The position numbers and the translations under genes are program-made. This document shows positions 55,763-64,000 of a stretch of DNA of 64,000 bases, piece after piece. The notes under the pieces were generated by a model. The model was not told the DNA's origin, ran no database searches, and was given only the letters and a program-made list of their open reading frames with translations. Origin of the DNA: Allomyces arbusculus (Eukaryota; Blastocladiomycota; Blastocladiomycetes; Blastocladiales; Blastocladiaceae); contig JADHYV010000077.1 of the NCBI GenBank assembly GCA_027604705.1, forward strand, positions 1-64,000. Reading direction: 5' to 3'. The first letter of the stretch is position 1; each line of letters begins with the position of its first letter.

Positions 55763-57201
55763 ATGGAGTGTGTACTGCTCGGTGCACACATGTACTGTCA
55801 ACTCGTTCTGACTTGTGATTCCAATGCTGTCTTGTGCATCTGGCATTTGCGCCTGGTTGCCGACATTGGCATGAGCCTCCCGATTCCGTCGCATTGGCTC
55901 GACTCCCTGCCCAGTGGAAGTGATGGTGGCGAAAATGGCGTGAACTGCAACCTACAAGGCGCCCAGTTTCTGGCACTGGTCTTCACGAGATCTTCGAGAC
56001 CCCATTTCCACCTTCTCCACCACATCACACTCCCGACCTTTTTCCTGATCAGGGGATGGGGAGCCGGAATGGCGACTCGCCTGACCCTTGGGGGGGTCGG
56101 CGTGAGCCCGATTACCACCGATCACCAGCCAGGTCCGCGTGTGGGGCTCCAGCCCTTTCGTTTTCTTTCTCTTTCTGGTTTTGCTCATTTCTTTACCTTT
56201 CAGTTATTTTCTGAGGACGCGGAACGGAATGCTTTAAGGAACCAATACATGGAAAGGCACATGAGCACCATGGTGCGAGCTCGCGCGCAGCAGCGCCTCG
56301 TGCAATGAACATATACCATGGTTTAGTTCCCCACTTGATCTTTGCATCCCCACCGACTTGAATCAAGTTCATGCGAACGATCGGCCAGGACATCCTGTCC
56401 AATAATACATTCGTGATCCACAGCCCACCCTTATGAGGGTATTCTTGGTGTCAGGTTCCCTCCAAGCACAAGCTCATGTATTTGTCACGTTGTTTGCCGC
56501 GAATTGCGCATTACGTCGGCTCGATGCAGCGTGCCTGAATTGTCAACATTGGAGGCCGACATGCGCACTGTACGTCGTGCGAATCCGTGCGAATTGTTTC
56601 CAAACTGCGCATGTCACAGCATCCGATCTGATCCGCCAGTCGGCTAACAATTTTGCAGACCGTAAACGCATGCTACTCCACTTCTCTGGACTGATGGCAG
56701 TGGGCTAGATGTTGTCGGAGGTACCGACTGGACCGTCAGCCAGAAGGAATTGGAATTGACAGCGAACTGGTTTACTTTGGTTGGATCAATCATGATTGAT
56801 GCTCCCAGGTCTGAAAAACCCGTTGGTGGTTTGATCTGCAGCACAAGTTTGGCGTCGTTGGAGCGGTCGTGAGCGTGTTGTGCGAAAGTCACGGCGGCAG
56901 GCACGCTGGCAACCTCAAGATGCAAAAGCGTAAGTCGCCGCGGCAGACGTGCGCGTCGTCGACCCTTCTCGCGCACCAACCATCGACTGTCTCTCCATCT
57001 TGCCCCGACTTGGCGCATTCGACATCCAACGGTCTAAGAACACTCGACAATTTGGATTCCAGACCGCTGCGCTGCATGATCAACGACGGCGAGTGAGGGA
57101 CTTCCGCTGGCCACCTTGACCCTCTCGTGCCGTGCCGTGCGCCACACGCCGTAACTCCGTGGTTCTCGACGTTGGCCCCAAATCCGTGCCGCGAAGCCGC
57201 C
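55763..57201. other. 1.4-kb region without a supported gene
   Basis: Short frames only; no recognisable domain, repeat or RNA gene. The last 200 bp are the promoter/5' UTR of the MFS transporter. Confidence 0.4.
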
Positions 57202-59388
57202 ATGCCTGCAGCGACCATTGGCCTGGCGTCGGCGACCAGTCGGGCCATGAGCCCGGCCCGCACGCTCGCACCCGCCGGCACTGTCCCCGCCGTCCTGCGC
57301 CGCTGGCAGGCCACGACGCTCGCCGTGCTGATTGCCATGTACACTGGCTACTACTGCTGCCGCACCGACTTTTCCGTGGCGCTGCCGGCGATCCTTAAGG
57401 CGACACACATCTCGAAGGGCGCGTTTGGCGCCGTCATTTCGTACGGGTATGCGTTTTACGCCTTTGGTACCGCATCTTTCTCGCTCCTGCTCGCCGCGAA
57501 GATTGGGTAAATTGCGAAAACTAATCATTGCGCACGCTATCCACCGCGGTTCCGTAGGCAAAATCGTCAACGGCCTGCTGATTGACCGGTTCGGCGGCCG
57601 GCAGCTCATTTTCCTATGCCTCTTCGGGTCGATTTTGTGCACGATTGGACTCGGTGCCGTCTCCGACGAGAACGCGACCGTCGCGCATTTCACGTGGCTG
57701 TGGAGCGCGAACCGCATCTTCCAGAGCGGCGGGTGGCCGGCATTGACCACAATCATTCGGACGTGGTTCCCGCCTATGGAGCACGGGAAAGCCATGGGGA
57801 TTGCGTCGCTGTCCTACTCCCTCGGCGATGCCGGAATTCGACTGTTTTTCGGCAAGGTCATGTCGGCGGGCTTGTCGTGGCAGCGCCTGTTCTTTCTCGC
57901 TGCCGTGTGCGGACTCTTGCTCTTGATTCCATCCTTGTATTTGTTGCACAGGTGCGTGATCTCGGGTTTGTCGTTTCGATGTCCTTACCGTGCCATTTGT
58001 GCTGCTGACACGCTTTTCTCGTGCATAGTTCGCCCACCGACTTGGGCCTGCCGTCTGTGGCCAAATTAGACACTGATATCCCGCTCGTCGCGACCACCAC
58101 GCGACGCGGCCGCACGACGCGCGTTGCGCCCAGCACGCTGCGCAACCGCAGCAAGAGCCGCAGCCCAACGCGTCGACCCGCATCCACGTTGCGCAGCCCG
58201 AGCCCTGGCCACGGCACAAGCGCGTTCCTCGATCGTTCGCCCTCTCCCGTAACAGACCGCGACTTACTCAAGGCCCCGCGGCCGTGGTGGCGGTGCTGGG
58301 GTCCATCGTTCTCGTCGCCATCGCTCCTGACGCAACCCAAGTACATTCTCCTGCTGCTGCAATCGCCGCTCTTCACGTGGATCCGCGAAGTTTTCAACTC
58401 GTGGGCGATTGTCTACCTCGCCGAAGCGTTCAATCTCGATGACGGCCACGCGTCTGTCGTCTCGCTCGGCCTCCCACTGCTCTCGGCCCTCGCCTCGGTC
58501 GGCGGTGGATTCCTCGTCGACAACGTCGCGCGCAACCGCCGCGGTTTTCTCTACTTTTCGCTCGTGCTCGGCACCACGCTCGTCCTGTCCGTGTTTGCCC
58601 TGTTCGCATCGACCCATGGCCACTCGGGGATGCACGTGCCCGCGAGCGCGACGGCCCCAGCCGCGGCCGAAACGCCCGAGGCCGATCCAAAATTGGGCCA
58701 CGCGCATGTCGCGCCAGTGGCTCCACCCGTGCCGGGTCTCGCCACAGCAGTCCTTCTCATGTCGCTCTCGTCGCTCTTCTCGACGGCACCCGCATCTTGG
58801 GCGGAGGGACTGTTCCCGCTCGAACTCGCGAGCGCATCGAACGCCGGGATCGCCGTGGCCGCAGTGCACAGTGCGGGCTATGTGGGCGCGATTCTGGCAG
58901 GACAGTTTGTGGGCACTGTCGTCGAGGCAAAGGGGTGGCCTGCGCTGTTCGTGCTCATGAGCGGCGCGTCGCTGTTGAATACGGCGTTGGCCGCGATGTA
59001 CTGGTCGGTCGACCACGCTGCGCTCGTACGGTCGAGTAGTGCTGTGGCTGGGATCGATACGATCGCGAATGGTGGTGGTGGGGTGAGCGCGCGGCGGTTG
59101 ATTGCGTTGGCGGCGGCGCGGGGTGCGAAGCGTGGGACAGCCGAGTATGTGGGGGTGCCGGCGCAAGATGAGGATGAAGATGAGGACGAGGATCGCGATG
59201 CAGGCGACGACTTGCCGATGCGCGCGCCGTCACGACGAGGACGTGACCGAAACGATAGCGATGTGGACGAGGCCGAGGATGAGGCTGAGGGCGGGCGATC
59301 AAGCGCGCTCGCGAACCGACCGCTCATGGCCGCCACGGCCTCAACCTCGGTGTTGCGATCGTCCTCGCCACAGCTGAAGTGCAGCTGA
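57202..59388 (+). CDS. MFS transporter, organophosphate:phosphate antiporter (SLC37/GlpT-like) type
   Basis: Three exons: 57202-57466, 57558-57951, 58029-59388, phases 1 and 2 matching. The N-half reads WQATTLAVLIAMYTGYYCCR, DFSVALPAIL, FGAVISYGYAFYAFGKIVNG, LLIDRFGGRQLIFLCLFGSI, the helix1-to-loop2 pattern of the OPA family (GlpT, UhpT, SLC37), including the CR near the phosphate site. Then NRIFQSGGWPALTTIIRTWF and SWQRLFFLAAVCGLLLLIPS. A long Arg/Ser-rich cytosolic loop (RSKSRSPTRRPAST) separates the two halves. The C-half has REVFNSWAIVYLAEAF and AGYVGAILAGQFVG. The tail is acidic (EDEDEDEDRD). Substrate (sugar phosphate, glycerol phosphate) is inferred. Confidence 0.85.
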
Positions 59389-59811
59389 GAAGGTGGCAAT
59401 CAAGACGCATCATTATTTGCATCGTCGCTTTCGTGGAACTCCATCACCGCGATCAGTGTAACAGCATCCGTCACTGAATACAATCGCATGCTGTCGGCGC
59501 TCTGAATAACGCCATGTTAAAGGGTTAGTCGAATATCGAATTCGTTCAAGGAGCATAAAGCCAGCAAAGTAGAGGACGTTGCTTCAGGAAATATGTTGGA
59601 ACAAATGTTTTTCTCTCATCCTTTTTCGGAGTGAGCTGAGATGTGTTATCATCACTGCAACGAGCTAAAGTAGCAATCCACCGAATGGCTAGACGGTTGT
59701 CGGCCAAGAGGATGAAGTTAGGAAGAGGAGGTTGCGATCAGATTTTGACGTAAGAGCGTCCTAGTCATTCCATATCACCTGACCTGTTGGCACTTCGCAA
59801 CCGCCTCTCTC
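59389..59811. other. Intergenic region
   Basis: AT-rich 420 bp between two plus-strand genes. No supported feature. Confidence 0.45.
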
Positions 59812-62367
59812 ATGCTCACGCACAGCGTTGTGATCAACATCATTCGTTCATTCCTTCAAGCTTTCACGATGCACAGTATTGTCGCTCGTCGAGTAACCAG
59901 CAGCACCACAATACGACGGCCGAGCTGCGCCAGACTGCCCGCCCATAGCCCGGCGCACCTGCGCCCAGCTGTTGTCTCCATTGCACGAAATTCCTCGAAC
60001 TGCAGCCCGACCAACCGAGGTGCATTCGCTTCACGACCAACTATCTCGCGTGCGTCCGTTTCAACACATTGGGCCTCGGCATCGACCCGTTCTCGACCTT
60101 CTCCACCGGCTCGCGACAAGCCGGCTGTGAAACTGCGTTTCCAGGACCCGACTCCGCACCTCGTTCAATTACGCGACGCTTTGCATGCCGAGGACGTGAC
60201 CTCCGCGACAGCAGCAGTTGCTCAAGTGCCGTGGGACCAAGTTCTGCTTCACACGGTTGATTCCAAGGACCGTCGCGCGCAGTACCATCGTGCGCGCCTC
60301 CTTGGCTTCTTGCGCGCGCTCAATCGGATTCCGACAACCACGGAGACCCCAAATGACCAGTGGACGACTGTCACGGTGGAGATTGCGCGCGGATTGGCGC
60401 GGGTGCGCAACCTCAAGTTTTTGATTGCGACCGAGCCGTACATTGTCATCGGCGAACTCGCCAAGGCCATTGCCAAGCGTCGAGCGGCGGGTGCAGTTCC
60501 GCCGTTGCTCGCCGTTCTTGATTTGATTGACGTGGCGAAACCGGTCAAGGTCCCAAGCAAAATGTGGGCCCACGTCCTGCGTGCCGTCGCACGTGCTGGG
60601 ACGCCAGACCATCTTGCCATCATTGATCGCGCTTGGGCACATCTCGTCGAATTGCGCGACGCTCGTCCGCTCCATGCTCTCATGTCTGCCCAGGCCCATG
60701 TCGAAGCTGCACTGCGAGGCGGCTCGGGCGGCCACGCTGCGCAAATCGAGGCCATTTTGGGCAACGCGCGAAACCTGCAGCTCGAACTGACGCTGGAACA
60801 TGTAGCCAATTTGAACGGAATGCGTGTATGGGCAACGCGCGCGGAGCGCGGTTCTCTTGCAGCGTACGAGATTGCGTTACCTCTTGTCCAGGTCGACCCG
60901 GCTGCACTCTCACCGATCGCCGTGTCGGGACTCGCGAGCCATCTCGCCAATGACGGATTGCACGGGGAATCTAAGAAGCTCCTCGCTGTGGTGGGAAATG
61001 CGGTCGATGACAACCCACGTGCGTTTCATGCGGCGATGCTGGCAGACTTGGCCGCTGATAATCCAGCGGGACTTGTCGAGCGCGTCGGTGCGCGACTTGA
61101 GCGCGCTCCTGCCGCGTGCCGGACCGCCTACGCGTACGAGACGTTGTACCGCGCGCATCGCCGACTCGGCAAGCACGCGCTCGTGCTCGAGATCCACGAC
61201 GAGCTGCGCCGCACGGACCCGGAGCTGGTCCGGTCTGGGCCGTACTACACGACGCTGATTGCCATCACTGCCGAATTTATTGGCCTCGACCGCGCGCTGG
61301 CTCTTCTCAAGGAGTCACTGGATTCGGGAGTACCGCTGTCAACGCACGCCATGTCGCACATTCTCCGGCACGCCGTCGAGCGCAACAACGAGGGCGTGCA
61401 AACCGCTTTACGCGCCCTCGTCGCTTCCACTGGCGCCGGCGACATCATGAACCACCCGGACCTCGTCGTCGCGCAACACGTGCACCCGGCGTTGCGGCAA
61501 CTCGATCGCGACCTGAACCTAGACCAGGCGGCCAAGGTGCAGCTCTTGCGATCGGCGCGGCAATGGCTTGATCGCGCCGTGGCCGCGCACGGCACTGACG
61601 CGTGCCAGCTCGACCACTGGACCATGTACATCCACGCACACGCGGCCGTCTACCCGCCATTGGAACTCGTCGACCAAGTGCGTGCCGCGCACGCGCATGT
61701 CGTGCACGATCTCGGGTACGGCCCGCGCGCGGCACAGACCGTCGAGTACTTGACGGCACTGATCGAGGTCCTCTCGTACGCGCCGCGGAACGCGTCGCAC
61801 CACTTGGTTCAAGCACTCTGGGCGCGGCACGTGGACGGGGTCGACGTATTCACTCTCGGCGAACACATGCTCGATGCCACGTGGCGAATCATGCCGTCTG
61901 TACTCGCGGTGGACTTGCCGCGGATCGTGCCTGACGACGCGCTGATCTCCGTGATCCTCGACCACTTCGGGCACAATGGCACGCTCGCGGAATTGCGCGA
62001 CTTCGACTACGAGTTGCGGCGGCACTTGCTGCCGCACGGCGCTTGGCGAATGGGCACGAATGCGTGGACGTCATTGATTGAAGCGTATTTGCGGCACGGT
62101 GATGCGCATTCCGCGCGCCGTATTCTGGTCGACGAGTTGAAACGGTACGGCGTGCTGCCGAATGATAAGATGCGGCGGACGGTGTGGTTCATGACGCGGA
62201 ATGAGATGGCGTGGTTGGTACGGCAGTACGATGTGGTTGCGGTGCTGGGTTCGGTGGCGTCGTGGCGCTTTTTGAATGAACCGGTGCGAGGGGGGAGGAT
62301 GAACCAACCCTTAAATGGGGTGGCGGTGGGGACCTGGTTGGACGAGGAGGGCCAAGGGGCGAAGTAG
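59812..62367 (+). CDS. PPR-type mitochondrial protein (intact paralogue)
   Basis: Single exon of 851 residues from the first ATG. The ATG at 59869 (MHSIVARRVTSSTTIRRPS) gives a better mitochondrial presequence and may be the true start. The rest is a helical-repeat solenoid with pentatricopeptide character: ACRTAYAYETLYRAHRRLGK, YYTTLIAITAEFIGLDRALA, LSTHAMSHILRHAVERNNEG, TNAWTSLIEAYLRHGDAHSA. Such proteins bind organellar RNA in processing or translation. It shares collinear motifs with the decayed gene at 2470-4739. Closest named family uncertain; the repeat units are divergent. Confidence 0.72.
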   Translation: MLTHSVVINIIRSFLQAFTMHSIVARRVTSSTTIRRPSCARLPAHSPAHLRPAVVSIARNSSNCSPTNRGAFASRPTISRASVSTHWASASTRSRPSPPARDKPAVKLRFQDPTPHLVQLRDALHAEDVTSATAAVAQVPWDQVLLHTVDSKDRRAQYHRARLLGFLRALNRIPTTTETPNDQWTTVTVEIARGLARVRNLKFLIATEPYIVIGELAKAIAKRRAAGAVPPLLAVLDLIDVAKPVKVPSKMWAHVLRAVARAGTPDHLAIIDRAWAHLVELRDARPLHALMSAQAHVEAALRGGSGGHAAQIEAILGNARNLQLELTLEHVANLNGMRVWATRAERGSLAAYEIALPLVQVDPAALSPIAVSGLASHLANDGLHGESKKLLAVVGNAVDDNPRAFHAAMLADLAADNPAGLVERVGARLERAPAACRTAYAYETLYRAHRRLGKHALVLEIHDELRRTDPELVRSGPYYTTLIAITAEFIGLDRALALLKESLDSGVPLSTHAMSHILRHAVERNNEGVQTALRALVASTGAGDIMNHPDLVVAQHVHPALRQLDRDLNLDQAAKVQLLRSARQWLDRAVAAHGTDACQLDHWTMYIHAHAAVYPPLELVDQVRAAHAHVVHDLGYGPRAAQTVEYLTALIEVLSYAPRNASHHLVQALWARHVDGVDVFTLGEHMLDATWRIMPSVLAVDLPRIVPDDALISVILDHFGHNGTLAELRDFDYELRRHLLPHGAWRMGTNAWTSLIEAYLRHGDAHSARRILVDELKRYGVLPNDKMRRTVWFMTRNEMAWLVRQYDVVAVLGSVASWRFLNEPVRGGRMNQPLNGVAVGTWLDEEGQGAK

Positions 62368-62852
62368 AAATGGTTGGAGCAGAAATTTGCCTGTGTGTTG
62401 TTGCATATTGCGATGGTTGGGCCAAGCCAGATCGTGGTGGCATTTTTGCGGGGTGTGCACGACGTTGTCCCTACACTTCCGTGCATGTCTTGCATGGCGA
62501 GAGGCTGGTTGCTGTCTGTTGATAGCTGAATGGTAGACGGGAAGCAGGAATATAAAAGTTGTTGATGCCGCGTGACGTACGAATATGATTCAGGCACGAA
62601 CAGCGCGAACCACTTAGACTGAGGACTCGCATGCGCAGCACCACCGAAATGGTAAATACTTTCAAAGACTGGGGTGTTGTTGCAGATTTGGACAATGGTT
62701 CTTGCCCCACGCAAGTCTGGTCACCTTGAAACTGTGACGATCAGGAAGGCACTTGCATGGTTCATTTCTCACAGCATACATGACTCCCCTGACATCCACA
62801 GACAACTGCCGCGCTGCACGCAAACAGAGCAAACAGCACTCGCACTCTGCAC
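62368..62852. other. Intergenic region
   Basis: No supported gene or repeat; GC drops here. Confidence 0.4.
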
Positions 62853-64000
62853 GATGCCAAATCGAGACGAATTGATCAGACATCTTTATTTGCTGCAAAC
62901 TGACCTCTCTCTGGTTGTCGTCAACGTGATCACTTCTGCATCCATGTTAACGGACGCGACCCAACCGCTCGTTTTTGGTCTCCCCGACTTGGCCCTGAAC
63001 ATAATTGTCGATCAACTCACGTAAGAGCCTTTCTTGGCGCTCGCTCGCATCTGTTGGCCGCTTCGTGTCGTTGCGCTCAGGCGCTTGTTCGTAACTTTCC
63101 AAGCATCCTCACTTGTGGAGATGAGAGCTGGGAAGGTCTTGCTTGATGTAGTGCACCCGCTCCCACTGTCTGATAACAAACTTGTGCGCGTGATCTATGC
63201 GTTGGAAGTGTTTGCCGACTCCAACGACCCGCTCGTCGCTGGCCGATCTCGCCTGCGTTCGTTCTTGCCACGTAATCCCAAACTGCCATTATTGCTCGCT
63301 GTACCTGCAAGCTGGGTTTGCTCTGCCTTGGTGCGCTGCCCAGACATTTTCCCTGCTGGCGCCCCACAAGTCCTACCACAAGCGTCGATCCCACTTAAGA
63401 TCATCTTTGGCTCTCTCCCAGTCCAATTTGGCCGTGACGTGACAAATGGCTGGGTGGAGAGAATCTTGACTGTGCCCAGCATTACGAATACAACTTGACC
63501 GAGGTTGAAATTGAAGAAGTTGAGGGCGACCTGGTGTTCTAATCCAACTTGACGTTCCCCGCCACTCGTCATTCTCTATGTACGCGCTCAATCCGTTTTC
63601 CTTAATTTCTGGCCTTCCTGGCCTTTCCACAATGCCCGTGTGCTCTCGCGTGTGGATTTCCGGCTACTCGCTCCAAATTACCACGGTTACGCTGCCTGAG
63701 CGGTTTCTCGTGCTGACGTCGCGCTCCATTCCATGTGTATCGAGAATGCACTTCAGTTTCCGACCGGTTCTTGAAGCGGATTGCACTTGCCGACTTTCCG
63801 AACCAGGTCCGCAACTGGAAATTACGCAACGCGTTGGTGAGTCCGGCCTGTCTTCACGATCCTTCGGCACTTTTTGGGGATCAAGACGTCCGGACTGCGT
63901 TGCTTTTTTTTTCCGGGGCTTACACTCTGATAAGTTGCAGAAGTCAGAAGTCGTCGGTTTGAATCGGCGATCAAAGCAACATTCCAACGTGTTCTACTTC
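62853..64000 (+). pseudogene. F-box-like gene relic running off the right edge
   Basis: ATG at 62853, then VFGLPDLALNIIVDQLT (F-box helix 1). A TAA follows at about 63022, yet the same frame continues ALARICWPLRVVALRRLF, which completes an F-box. Alternatively gtaaga...ctcag would splice out 65 bp there with correct phase. The frame runs to 63498; from about 63430 another frame reads YNLTEVEIEEVEGDLVF, and near 63780 another reads RIALADFPNQVRNWKLRN before a gtgagt. Frames change too often for an intact gene, although introns may explain some of it. Substrate-recognition LRRs are suggested, not proven. Confidence 0.42.

Noticed and set aside
1-64000. tRNA, rRNA, CRISPR arrays, retroelement-type sequences
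   Set aside because: Looked for cloverleaf arms, B-box-like GGTTCGAATCC, spaced repeats and reverse-transcriptase motifs; none could be supported by eye.

Overview
The window is nuclear DNA of a eukaryote with compact, GC-rich, intron-bearing genes; most GT-AG introns run about 45-225 bp. The gene content points to a zoosporic (flagellated) fungus. Chitin-pathway GNA1, a fungal-type GH11 xylanase pair and fungal-style organisation sit beside genes that Dikarya lack but flagellates and animals keep: a CatSper-type cation channel, CEP44, a C11orf65-like IQ protein, WDR81 and CYRI/FAM49. A Blastocladiomycota member (Allomyces/Catenaria/Blastocladiella-like) is my best inference; the species cannot be fixed from sequence alone.

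Layout. 0-5 kb: 5' part of a GH11 xylanase (minus), a MITE-like element, and a decayed mitochondrial PPR-type gene (minus). 6-11.6 kb: PP2A B56 regulatory subunit (minus) head-to-head with a C11orf65-like IQ protein (plus). 12-15.3 kb: a secreted/membrane mucin with a double-psi beta-barrel-like head (minus). 15.4-18.1 kb: no supported gene. 18.1-23.3 kb: GT1 glycosyltransferase (minus) head-to-head with QTRT2 (plus), then an unknown minus-strand gene. 23.3-25.5 kb: gene-poor relics. 25.5-27.9 kb: CEP44 (plus) and ISCA2 (minus), tail-to-tail 44 bp apart. 29.3-31.9 kb: a second, complete GH11 xylanase (minus) with a duplicated upstream region and a second, longer MITE-like copy. 32.5-33.1 kb: F-box/ankyrin relic. 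33.3-38.3 kb: WDR81 (plus); 38.6-40.4 kb: NUP42 (minus). 40.9-44.3 kb: GNA1 (minus) head-to-head with CYRI (plus). 45-48.2 kb: ETFA and a single-pass membrane protein (both plus). 48.5-52.8 kb: SCAMP (minus) head-to-head with the CatSper-like channel (plus). 53.5-55.8 kb: F-box/ankyrin and LRR-like relics. 57.2-62.4 kb: an organophosphate-antiporter-like MFS transporter and an intact PPR-type mitochondrial protein. 62.9-64 kb: another F-box-like relic running off the edge.

Two compartments alternate. GC-rich blocks hold intact housekeeping genes, often in divergent pairs with shared promoters. AT-richer blocks hold broken F-box/ankyrin/LRR and PPR copies and the MITE-like elements. Functional themes are endosome and secretory traffic (WDR81, SCAMP), actin/Rac control (CYRI), zoospore flagellum biology (CatSper-like channel, CEP44), mitochondrial function (ETFA, ISCA2, PPR), mRNA export (NUP42), tRNA queuosine (QTRT2) and wall biology (GNA1, mucin, xylanases). 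Exon boundaries were worked out by eye from GT-AG signals and reading phase. Functional names rest on recognised family motifs, not on database searches.
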